Both the position numbers and the translations under genes were made by a program. This document shows, piece after piece, positions 1-9,700 of a stretch of DNA of 64,000 nt. Below the pieces are notes generated by a model. That model was not told where the DNA came from. It ran no database searches and was given only the letters and a program-made list of their open reading frames with translations. Origin of the DNA: Allodiplogaster sudhausi (lineage: Eukaryota; Nematoda; Chromadorea; Rhabditida; Diplogasteridae); contig CALZFC010000255.1 of NCBI GenBank assembly GCA_945643635.1, forward strand, positions 124,001-188,000, in the 5' to 3' direction. Each line of letters begins with the position of its first letter. The stretch's first letter is position 1.

Positions 1-330
1 CAGCAAAAAAATATTTTTATACTTGAGGACAATAACTTTATGTATTATAGGCTTGTTCTACGAAAAATTGTAGGTGTTTACGCCCATAAGACATGTCGAT
101 TGGAAACTGTTTGCTTCGATTTTGACTACTCAGAAGATGAACACGAAATTCTGATTTAACCAGATTATTGGCCTGGTTTTTTCTTCATTCTTGTAGTAGG
201 AAGCTGAAATTTTTCCAGGTGGTTTCTAGGCCCCTATGGACTGTCCATGCAAAATTTCACGTCGATTGAACAAAATTTTTGACGACCACGACTACGCAGC
301 CGATGGTCATAAATTCCGAAGGCTATAAAT
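1..330. repeat. 330-bp unit (one-T deletion type), first of 11
   Basis: Reads AAAAATTGTAGG instead of AAAAATTTGTAGG. The same type occurs at 5152, 33910, 34571, 36225, 37548, 38540, 42137, 42798, 44743 and 47295. The deletion opens a 39-codon frame (40-159 here) that is stopped at phase 88 in 331-bp units; see the rejected list. No other difference from the reference unit was seen. Confidence 0.92.
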
Positions 331-622
331 CAGCAAAAAAATATTTTTATACTTGAGGACAATAACTTTATGTATTATAGGCTTGTTCTACGAAAAATTT
401 GTAGGTGTTTACTTTGACTACTCAGAAGATGAACACGAAATTCTGATTTAACCAGATTATTGGCCTGGTTTTTTCTTCATTCTTGTAGTAGGAAGCTGAA
501 ATTTTTCCAGGTGGTTTCTAGGCCCCTATGGACTGTCCATGCAAAATTTCACGTCGATTGAACAAAATTTTTGACGACCACGACTACGCAGCCGATGGTC
601 ATAAATTCCGAAGGCTATAAAT
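331..622. repeat. 292-bp short unit with ATTTGTAGG junction
   Basis: Lacks phases 83-121 and otherwise matches the reference unit. The same form is at 1285-1576 and, far to the right, at 57415, 58953 and 59576. Its presence at both ends of the window suggests that the short form arose once and was spread, with the TGTG change added later on the right. Confidence 0.92.
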
Positions 623-1576
623 CAGCAAAAAAATATTTTTATACTTGAGGACAATAACTTTATGTATTATAGGCTTGTTCTACGAAAAATTTGTAGGTGT
701 TTACGCCCATAAGACATGTCGATTGGAAACTGTTTGCTTCGATTTTGACTACTCAGAAGATGAACACGAAATTCTGATTTAACCAGATTATTGGCCTGGT
801 TTTTTCTTCATTCTTGTAGTAGGAAGCTGAAATTTTTCCAGGTGGTTTCTAGGCCCCTATGGACTGTCCATGCAAAATTTCACGTCGATTGAACAAAATT
901 TTTGACGACCACGACTACGCAGCCGATGGTCATAAATTCCGAAGGCTATAAATCAGCAAAAAAATATTTTTATACTTGAGGACAATAACTTTATGTATTA
1001 TAGGCTTGTTCTACGAAAAATTTGTAGGTGTTTACGCCCATAAGACATGTCGATTGGAAACTGTTTGCTTCGATTTTGACTACTCAGAAGATGAACACGA
1101 AATTCTGATTTAACCAGATTATTGGCCTGGTTTTTTCTTCATTCTTGTAGTAGGAAGCTGAAATTTTTCCAGGTGGTTTCTAGGCCCCTATGGACTGTCC
1201 ATGCAAAATTTCACGTCGATTGAACAAAATTTTTGACGACCACGACTACGCAGCCGATGGTCATAAATTCCGAAGGCTATAAATCAGCAAAAAAATATTT
1301 TTATACTTGAGGACAATAACTTTATGTATTATAGGCTTGTTCTACGAAAAATTTGTAGGTGTTTACTTTGACTACTCAGAAGATGAACACGAAATTCTGA
1401 TTTAACCAGATTATTGGCCTGGTTTTTTCTTCATTCTTGTAGTAGGAAGCTGAAATTTTTCCAGGTGGTTTCTAGGCCCCTATGGACTGTCCATGCAAAA
1501 TTTCACGTCGATTGAACAAAATTTTTGACGACCACGACTACGCAGCCGATGGTCATAAATTCCGAAGGCTATAAAT

Positions 1577-1879
1577 CAGCAAAAAAATATTTTTATACTT
1601 GAGGACAATAACTTTATGTATTATAGGCTTGTTCTACGAAAAATAGGAAAAGACATGTAGGTGTTTTACTTTGACTACTCAGAAGATGAACACGAAATTC
1701 TGATTTAACCAGATTATTGGCCTGGTTTTTTCTTCATTCTTGTAGTAGGAAGCTGAAATTTTTCCAGGTGGTTTCTAGGCCCCTATGGACTGTCCATGCA
1801 AAATTTCACGTCGATTGAACAAAATTTTTGACGACCACGACTACGCAGCCGATGGTCATAAATTCCGAAGGCTATAAAT
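1577..1879. repeat. 303-bp rearranged unit with apparent templated insertion
   Basis: After CGAAAAAT it reads AGGAAAAGACATGTAGGTG, then GTTTTAC joined to TTTGAC. Relative to a 292-bp unit, two T are lost, about 12 bases are inserted and one T is added. The AAGACATGT within the insert equals phases 89-97, which lie in the 39-bp segment this unit lacks. The insert therefore looks copied from the deleted segment during repair or template switching. Confidence 0.88.
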
Positions 1880-2872
1880 CAGCAAAAAAATATTTTTATA
1901 CTTGAGGACAATAACTTTATGTATTATAGGCTTGTTCTACGAAAAATTTGTAGGTGTTTACGCCCATAAGACATGTCGATTGGAAACTGTTTGCTTCGAT
2001 TTTGACTACTCAGAAGATGAACACGAAATTCTGATTTAACCAGATTATTGGCCTGGTTTTTTCTTCATTCTTGTAGTAGGAAGCTGAAATTTTTCCAGGT
2101 GGTTTCTAGGCCCCTATGGACTGTCCATGCAAAATTTCACGTCGATTGAACAAAATTTTTGACGACCACGACTACGCAGCCGATGGTCATAAATTCCGAA
2201 GGCTATAAATCAGCAAAAAAATATTTTTATACTTGAGGACAATAACTTTATGTATTATAGGCTTGTTCTACGAAAAATTTGTAGGTGTTTACGCCCATAA
2301 GACATGTCGATTGGAAACTGTTTGCTTCGATTTTGACTACTCAGAAGATGAACACGAAATTCTGATTTAACCAGATTATTGGCCTGGTTTTTTCTTCATT
2401 CTTGTAGTAGGAAGCTGAAATTTTTCCAGGTGGTTTCTAGGCCCCTATGGACTGTCCATGCAAAATTTCACGTCGATTGAACAAAATTTTTGACGACCAC
2501 GACTACGCAGCCGATGGTCATAAATTCCGAAGGCTATAAATCAGCAAAAAAATATTTTTATACTTGAGGACAATAACTTTATGTATTATAGGCTTGTTCT
2601 ACGAAAAATTTGTAGGTGTTTACGCCCATAAGACATGTCGATTGGAAACTGTTTGCTTCGATTTTGACTACTCAGAAGATGAACACGAAATTCTGATTTA
2701 ACCAGATTATTGGCCTGGTTTTTTCTTCATTCTTGTAGTAGGAAGCTGAAATTTTTCCAGGTGGTTTCTAGGCCCCTATGGACTGTCCATGCAAAATTTC
2801 ACGTCGATTGAACAAAATTTTTGACGACCACGACTACGCAGCCGATGGTCATAAATTCCGAAGGCTATAAAT

Positions 2873-3165
2873 CAGCAAAAAAATATTTTTATACTTGAGG
2901 ACAATAACTTTATGTATTATAGGCTTGTTCTACGAAAAATTTGTAGGTGTTTACTTTTGACTACTCAGAAGATGAACACGAAATTCTGATTTAACCAGAT
3001 TATTGGCCTGGTTTTTTCTTCATTCTTGTAGTAGGAAGCTGAAATTTTTCCAGGTGGTTTCTAGGCCCCTATGGACTGTCCATGCAAAATTTCACGTCGA
3101 TTGAACAAAATTTTTGACGACCACGACTACGCAGCCGATGGTCATAAATTCCGAAGGCTATAAAT
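2873..3165. repeat. 293-bp short unit (right endpoint one base earlier)
   Basis: Reads TTTACTTTTGAC, so phases 83-120 are missing instead of 83-121. The same form is at 6144-6436, 47923-48215 and, with a TGTG junction, 51001-51293. A one-T slip from the 292-bp form (T3 to T4) would give the same sequence, so an independent deletion is not proven. Confidence 0.9.
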
Positions 3166-6100
3166 CAGCAAAAAAATATTTTTATACTTGAGGACAATAA
3201 CTTTATGTATTATAGGCTTGTTCTACGAAAAATTTGTAGGTGTTTACGCCCATAAGACATGTCGATTGGAAACTGTTTGCTTCGATTTTGACTACTCAGA
3301 AGATGAACACGAAATTCTGATTTAACCAGATTATTGGCCTGGTTTTTTCTTCATTCTTGTAGTAGGAAGCTGAAATTTTTCCAGGTGGTTTCTAGGCCCC
3401 TATGGACTGTCCATGCAAAATTTCACGTCGATTGAACAAAATTTTTGACGACCACGACTACGCAGCCGATGGTCATAAATTCCGAAGGCTATAAATCAGC
3501 AAAAAAATATTTTTATACTTGAGGACAATAACTTTATGTATTATAGGCTTGTTCTACGAAAAATTTGTAGGTGTTTACGCCCATAAGACATGTCGATTGG
3601 AAACTGTTTGCTTCGATTTTGACTACTCAGAAGATGAACACGAAATTCTGATTTAACCAGATTATTGGCCTGGTTTTTTCTTCATTCTTGTAGTAGGAAG
3701 CTGAAATTTTTCCAGGTGGTTTCTAGGCCCCTATGGACTGTCCATGCAAAATTTCACGTCGATTGAACAAAATTTTTGACGACCACGACTACGCAGCCGA
3801 TGGTCATAAATTCCGAAGGCTATAAATCAGCAAAAAAATATTTTTATACTTGAGGACAATAACTTTATGTATTATAGGCTTGTTCTACGAAAAATTTGTA
3901 GGTGTTTACGCCCATAAGACATGTCGATTGGAAACTGTTTGCTTCGATTTTGACTACTCAGAAGATGAACACGAAATTCTGATTTAACCAGATTATTGGC
4001 CTGGTTTTTTCTTCATTCTTGTAGTAGGAAGCTGAAATTTTTCCAGGTGGTTTCTAGGCCCCTATGGACTGTCCATGCAAAATTTCACGTCGATTGAACA
4101 AAATTTTTGACGACCACGACTACGCAGCCGATGGTCATAAATTCCGAAGGCTATAAATCAGCAAAAAAATATTTTTATACTTGAGGACAATAACTTTATG
4201 TATTATAGGCTTGTTCTACGAAAAATTTGTAGGTGTTTACGCCCATAAGACATGTCGATTGGAAACTGTTTGCTTCGATTTTGACTACTCAGAAGATGAA
4301 CACGAAATTCTGATTTAACCAGATTATTGGCCTGGTTTTTTCTTCATTCTTGTAGTAGGAAGCTGAAATTTTTCCAGGTGGTTTCTAGGCCCCTATGGAC
4401 TGTCCATGCAAAATTTCACGTCGATTGAACAAAATTTTTGACGACCACGACTACGCAGCCGATGGTCATAAATTCCGAAGGCTATAAATCAGCAAAAAAA
4501 TATTTTTATACTTGAGGACAATAACTTTATGTATTATAGGCTTGTTCTACGAAAAATTTGTAGGTGTTTACGCCCATAAGACATGTCGATTGGAAACTGT
4601 TTGCTTCGATTTTGACTACTCAGAAGATGAACACGAAATTCTGATTTAACCAGATTATTGGCCTGGTTTTTTCTTCATTCTTGTAGTAGGAAGCTGAAAT
4701 TTTTCCAGGTGGTTTCTAGGCCCCTATGGACTGTCCATGCAAAATTTCACGTCGATTGAACAAAATTTTTGACGACCACGACTACGCAGCCGATGGTCAT
4801 AAATTCCGAAGGCTATAAATCAGCAAAAAAATATTTTTATACTTGAGGACAATAACTTTATGTATTATAGGCTTGTTCTACGAAAAATTTGTAGGTGTTT
4901 ACGCCCATAAGACATGTCGATTGGAAACTGTTTGCTTCGATTTTGACTACTCAGAAGATGAACACGAAATTCTGATTTAACCAGATTATTGGCCTGGTTT
5001 TTTCTTCATTCTTGTAGTAGGAAGCTGAAATTTTTCCAGGTGGTTTCTAGGCCCCTATGGACTGTCCATGCAAAATTTCACGTCGATTGAACAAAATTTT
5101 TGACGACCACGACTACGCAGCCGATGGTCATAAATTCCGAAGGCTATAAATCAGCAAAAAAATATTTTTATACTTGAGGACAATAACTTTATGTATTATA
5201 GGCTTGTTCTACGAAAAATTGTAGGTGTTTACGCCCATAAGACATGTCGATTGGAAACTGTTTGCTTCGATTTTGACTACTCAGAAGATGAACACGAAAT
5301 TCTGATTTAACCAGATTATTGGCCTGGTTTTTTCTTCATTCTTGTAGTAGGAAGCTGAAATTTTTCCAGGTGGTTTCTAGGCCCCTATGGACTGTCCATG
5401 CAAAATTTCACGTCGATTGAACAAAATTTTTGACGACCACGACTACGCAGCCGATGGTCATAAATTCCGAAGGCTATAAATCAGCAAAAAAATATTTTTA
5501 TACTTGAGGACAATAACTTTATGTATTATAGGCTTGTTCTACGAAAAATTTGTAGGTGTTTACGCCCATAAGACATGTCGATTGGAAACTGTTTGCTTCG
5601 ATTTTGACTACTCAGAAGATGAACACGAAATTCTGATTTAACCAGATTATTGGCCTGGTTTTTTCTTCATTCTTGTAGTAGGAAGCTGAAATTTTTCCAG
5701 GTGGTTTCTAGGCCCCTATGGACTGTCCATGCAAAATTTCACGTCGATTGAACAAAATTTTTGACGACCACGACTACGCAGCCGATGGTCATAAATTCCG
5801 AAGGCTATAAATCAGCAAAAAAATATTTTTATACTTGAGGACAATAACTTTATGTATTATAGGCTTGTTCTACGAAAAATTTGTAGGTGTTTACGCCCAT
5901 AAGACATGTCGATTGGAAACTGTTTGCTTCGATTTTGACTACTCAGAAGATGAACACGAAATTCTGATTTAACCAGATTATTGGCCTGGTTTTTTCTTCA
6001 TTCTTGTAGTAGGAAGCTGAAATTTTTCCAGGTGGTTTCTAGGCCCCTATGGACTGTCCATGCAAAATTTCACGTCGATTGAACAAAATTTTTGACGACC

Positions 6101-6442
6101 ACGACTACGCAGCCGATGGTCATAAATTCCGAAGGCTATAAATCAGCAAAAAAATATTTTTATACTTGAGGACAATAACTTTATGTATTATAGGCTTGTT
6201 CTACGAAAAATTTGTAGGTGTTTACTTTTGACTACTCAGAAGATGAACACGAAATTCTGATTTAACCAGATTATTGGCCTGGTTTTTTCTTCATTCTTGT
6301 AGTAGGAAGCTGAAATTTTTCCAGGTGGTTTCTAGGCCCCTATGGACTGTCCATGCAAAATTTCACGTCGATTGAACAAAATTTTTGACGACCACGACTA
6401 CGCAGCCGATGGTCATAAATTCCGAAGGCTATAAATCAGCAA

Positions 6443-6454
6443 AAAAATATTTTT
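6443..6454. other. AT palindrome in an A-tract/T-tract
   Basis: AAAAATATTTTT (phases 7-18) is a perfect 12-base palindrome inside an A7-TA-T5 run. Phased A- and T-tracts commonly bend DNA or disfavour nucleosomes, so this may mark linker DNA once per unit. It occurs in every unit. Confidence 0.6.
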
Positions 6455-6498
6455 ATACTTGAGGACAATAACTTTATGTATTATAGGCTTGTTCTACG

Positions 6499-6561
6499 AA
6501 AAATTTGTAGGTGTTTACGCCCATAAGACATGTCGATTGGAAACTGTTTGCTTCGATTTTG
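6499..6561. other. Variable window of the monomer (phases 63-125)
   Basis: Shown in the reference unit; nearly every difference found among units maps here (one small ACT duplication at 45714 extends to about phase 130). Variants: T3 to T2 or TGT at phases 68-70; one added A in the preceding A-run; duplications of GT, GTA, GTAG or TAGGTGTT at 71-80; loss of 38 to 40 bases beginning at phase 83; T to G at phase 102; mixed deletion and insertion events. The homologous part of half B does not vary. Whether this is a break site, an excluded tract during homogenisation, or a relaxed linker is inference. Confidence 0.85.
6519..6557. other. 39-bp segment absent from 292-bp units (phases 83-121)
   Basis: Full units read TTTAC then GCCCATAAG up to CTTCGAT then TTTGAC; 292-bp units read TTTACTTTGAC, so phases 83-121 are missing. 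There is no shared base at the junction (C82 against T121, G83 against T122), so the join is blunt. The segment overlaps sequence with a counterpart in half B (GTCGATTG at phase 96), which makes the full form ancestral and the short form a deletion. Confidence 0.88.
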
Positions 6562-6594
6562 ACTACTCAGAAGATGAACACGAAATTCTGATTT

Positions 6595-6619
6595 AACCAG
6601 ATTATTGGCCTGGTTTTTT
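6595..6619. other. Hairpin with trailing T6 tract (phases 159-183)
   Basis: AACCAG and CTGGTT form a perfect 6-bp stem with a 9-base loop, directly followed by T-rich sequence; the last two stem bases belong to the T6 run at 6614-6619. It resembles an intrinsic terminator or a polymerase III stop, but no transcription unit is established here and the stem is weak. It is present in every unit, spanning the half A/half B boundary. Confidence 0.4.
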
Positions 6620-6672
6620 CTTCATTCTTGTAGTAGGAAGCTGAAATTTTTCCAGGTGGTTTCTAGGCCCCT

Positions 6673-6685
6673 ATGGACTGTCCAT
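6673..6685. other. Perfect dyad ATGGAC-T-GTCCAT
   Basis: Six-base arms around one central base (phases 237-249) in half B, present in every unit. A short spacer and perfect arms fit a binding site for a dimeric protein, for instance a satellite-binding factor, but no known consensus was matched. The corresponding place in half A is within the stretch missing there, so the dyad occurs once per unit. Confidence 0.5.
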
Positions 6686-6760
6686 GCAAAATTTCACGTC
6701 GATTGAACAAAATTTTTGACGACCACGACTACGCAGCCGATGGTCATAAATTCCGAAGGC

Positions 6761-6767
6761 TATAAAT
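6761..6767. promoter_or_regulatory. TATA-like motif TATAAAT at unit end
   Basis: TATAAAT (phases 325-331) sits just before phase 1 of the next unit and about 40 bases before the ATG at phase 40. It matches a TATA-box consensus and might drive satellite transcripts. In 37% G+C DNA such a motif is expected by chance often enough that this is only a candidate. Confidence 0.2.
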
Positions 6768-9700
6768 CAGCAAAAAAATATTTTTATACTTGAGGACAAT
6801 AACTTTATGTATTATAGGCTTGTTCTACGAAAAATTTGTAGGTGTTTACGCCCATAAGACATGTCGATTGGAAACTGTTTGCTTCGATTTTGACTACTCA
6901 GAAGATGAACACGAAATTCTGATTTAACCAGATTATTGGCCTGGTTTTTTCTTCATTCTTGTAGTAGGAAGCTGAAATTTTTCCAGGTGGTTTCTAGGCC
7001 CCTATGGACTGTCCATGCAAAATTTCACGTCGATTGAACAAAATTTTTGACGACCACGACTACGCAGCCGATGGTCATAAATTCCGAAGGCTATAAATCA
7101 GCAAAAAAATATTTTTATACTTGAGGACAATAACTTTATGTATTATAGGCTTGTTCTACGAAAAATTTGTAGGTGTTTACGCCCATAAGACATGTCGATT
7201 GGAAACTGTTTGCTTCGATTTTGACTACTCAGAAGATGAACACGAAATTCTGATTTAACCAGATTATTGGCCTGGTTTTTTCTTCATTCTTGTAGTAGGA
7301 AGCTGAAATTTTTCCAGGTGGTTTCTAGGCCCCTATGGACTGTCCATGCAAAATTTCACGTCGATTGAACAAAATTTTTGACGACCACGACTACGCAGCC
7401 GATGGTCATAAATTCCGAAGGCTATAAATCAGCAAAAAAATATTTTTATACTTGAGGACAATAACTTTATGTATTATAGGCTTGTTCTACGAAAAATTTG
7501 TAGGTGTTTACGCCCATAAGACATGTCGATTGGAAACTGTTTGCTTCGATTTTGACTACTCAGAAGATGAACACGAAATTCTGATTTAACCAGATTATTG
7601 GCCTGGTTTTTTCTTCATTCTTGTAGTAGGAAGCTGAAATTTTTCCAGGTGGTTTCTAGGCCCCTATGGACTGTCCATGCAAAATTTCACGTCGATTGAA
7701 CAAAATTTTTGACGACCACGACTACGCAGCCGATGGTCATAAATTCCGAAGGCTATAAATCAGCAAAAAAATATTTTTATACTTGAGGACAATAACTTTA
7801 TGTATTATAGGCTTGTTCTACGAAAAATTTGTAGGTGTTTACGCCCATAAGACATGTCGATTGGAAACTGTTTGCTTCGATTTTGACTACTCAGAAGATG
7901 AACACGAAATTCTGATTTAACCAGATTATTGGCCTGGTTTTTTCTTCATTCTTGTAGTAGGAAGCTGAAATTTTTCCAGGTGGTTTCTAGGCCCCTATGG
8001 ACTGTCCATGCAAAATTTCACGTCGATTGAACAAAATTTTTGACGACCACGACTACGCAGCCGATGGTCATAAATTCCGAAGGCTATAAATCAGCAAAAA
8101 AATATTTTTATACTTGAGGACAATAACTTTATGTATTATAGGCTTGTTCTACGAAAAATTTGTAGGTGTTTACGCCCATAAGACATGTCGATTGGAAACT
8201 GTTTGCTTCGATTTTGACTACTCAGAAGATGAACACGAAATTCTGATTTAACCAGATTATTGGCCTGGTTTTTTCTTCATTCTTGTAGTAGGAAGCTGAA
8301 ATTTTTCCAGGTGGTTTCTAGGCCCCTATGGACTGTCCATGCAAAATTTCACGTCGATTGAACAAAATTTTTGACGACCACGACTACGCAGCCGATGGTC
8401 ATAAATTCCGAAGGCTATAAATCAGCAAAAAAATATTTTTATACTTGAGGACAATAACTTTATGTATTATAGGCTTGTTCTACGAAAAATTTGTAGGTGT
8501 TTACGCCCATAAGACATGTCGATTGGAAACTGTTTGCTTCGATTTTGACTACTCAGAAGATGAACACGAAATTCTGATTTAACCAGATTATTGGCCTGGT
8601 TTTTTCTTCATTCTTGTAGTAGGAAGCTGAAATTTTTCCAGGTGGTTTCTAGGCCCCTATGGACTGTCCATGCAAAATTTCACGTCGATTGAACAAAATT
8701 TTTGACGACCACGACTACGCAGCCGATGGTCATAAATTCCGAAGGCTATAAATCAGCAAAAAAATATTTTTATACTTGAGGACAATAACTTTATGTATTA
8801 TAGGCTTGTTCTACGAAAAATTTGTAGGTGTTTACGCCCATAAGACATGTCGATTGGAAACTGTTTGCTTCGATTTTGACTACTCAGAAGATGAACACGA
8901 AATTCTGATTTAACCAGATTATTGGCCTGGTTTTTTCTTCATTCTTGTAGTAGGAAGCTGAAATTTTTCCAGGTGGTTTCTAGGCCCCTATGGACTGTCC
9001 ATGCAAAATTTCACGTCGATTGAACAAAATTTTTGACGACCACGACTACGCAGCCGATGGTCATAAATTCCGAAGGCTATAAATCAGCAAAAAAATATTT
9101 TTATACTTGAGGACAATAACTTTATGTATTATAGGCTTGTTCTACGAAAAATTTGTAGGTGTTTACGCCCATAAGACATGTCGATTGGAAACTGTTTGCT
9201 TCGATTTTGACTACTCAGAAGATGAACACGAAATTCTGATTTAACCAGATTATTGGCCTGGTTTTTTCTTCATTCTTGTAGTAGGAAGCTGAAATTTTTC
9301 CAGGTGGTTTCTAGGCCCCTATGGACTGTCCATGCAAAATTTCACGTCGATTGAACAAAATTTTTGACGACCACGACTACGCAGCCGATGGTCATAAATT
9401 CCGAAGGCTATAAATCAGCAAAAAAATATTTTTATACTTGAGGACAATAACTTTATGTATTATAGGCTTGTTCTACGAAAAATTTGTAGGTGTTTACGCC
9501 CATAAGACATGTCGATTGGAAACTGTTTGCTTCGATTTTGACTACTCAGAAGATGAACACGAAATTCTGATTTAACCAGATTATTGGCCTGGTTTTTTCT
9601 TCATTCTTGTAGTAGGAAGCTGAAATTTTTCCAGGTGGTTTCTAGGCCCCTATGGACTGTCCATGCAAAATTTCACGTCGATTGAACAAAATTTTTGACG

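Larger units (their letters stand above)
1..6436. repeat. Left zone: 20 units, full and short mixed
   Basis: Units start at 1 (330 bp), 331 (292), 623, 954, 1285 (292), 1577 (303), 1880, 2211, 2542, 2873 (293), 3166, 3497, 3828, 4159, 4490, 4821, 5152 (330), 5482, 5813 and 6144 (293); those without a length are 331 bp. Apart from the rearranged unit at 1577, all carry the ATTTGTAGG junction (ATTGTAGG in the two 330-bp units). None has the ATGTGTAGG form that dominates the right end. Short units follow runs of full units without a clear period. This zone borders the homogeneous block and looks like an older or less homogenised part of the same array. Confidence 0.93.
6437..6601. repeat. Half A of the monomer (ancestral about 165-bp subunit, variable half)
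   Basis: Phases 1-165. Its 3' part matches half B: GTCGATTG at phases 96-103 recurs at 262-269 (offset 166), and the 31 bases from phase 125 match those from phase 291 at 23 positions with one gap in my hand alignment. Further 5', AGGTG at 73-77 pairs with 218-222 (offset 145) and CTTGT at 52-56 with 191-195 (offset 139), so half A lacks about 21 bases relative to half B between phases 77 and 96. That interval lies inside the segment that is variable between units. All unit-to-unit variation seen in the array falls in this half. Confidence 0.8.
6437..6767. repeat. Reference 331-bp monomer (first unit of the homogeneous block)
   Basis: Taken as the reference for phase numbering (phase = coordinate minus 6436). 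Landmarks: A7-T-A-T5 tract at phases 5-18; ATG at 40; T3 before GTAGGTG at 68-70; GTAGGTG at 71-77; segment lost in short units at 83-121; AACCAG/CTGGTT inverted repeat at 159-179 followed by T6; ATGGAC-T-GTCCAT dyad at 237-249; TATAAAT at 325-331. The length equals two nucleosome-size repeats. 331 is not a multiple of three, so no reading frame is carried from unit to unit. Confidence 0.95.
6602..6767. repeat. Half B of the monomer (ancestral about 166-bp subunit, invariant half)
   Basis: Phases 166-331. It is homologous to half A (see that entry) but much diverged, so the duplication is far older than the array-wide amplification. I saw no variant of this half in any of the 198 units. It contains the T6 tract, the ATGGAC-T-GTCCAT dyad and the TATAAAT motif at its 3' end. 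Confidence 0.8.

Noticed and set aside
40..159. A 39-codon ATG frame in 330-bp units (also open, shortened, in the 288- and 291-bp units)
   Set aside because: It is stopped at phase 88 in the 144 full units and stops early in 292-bp units, so about nine tenths of units lack it. A frame this short is expected by chance, and half B carries a related stretch that is explained by the dimer origin. The stretch FILEDN just upstream of the ATG recalls the start of response-regulator receiver domains, but nothing after it supports that.
6595..6619. Bacterial rho-independent terminator as evidence for a bacterial source
   Set aside because: The stem is only six pairs, there is no gene upstream, and a 64 kb gene-free homogeneous array is not known to me from bacteria. 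Kept only as a hairpin motif.
6673..6765. A 30-codon ATG frame in half B (phases 237-329), present in every unit
   Set aside because: Too short, with no recognisable domain or initiation context. Conservation is that of the whole unit, with no codon-like pattern of change. Its likeness to the half A frame follows from the ancestral duplication.
6437..6767. CENP-B box
   Set aside because: TTCG occurs at phase 116, but the following bases do not fit the TTCGnnnnAnnCGGG consensus. No other place came closer on either strand.
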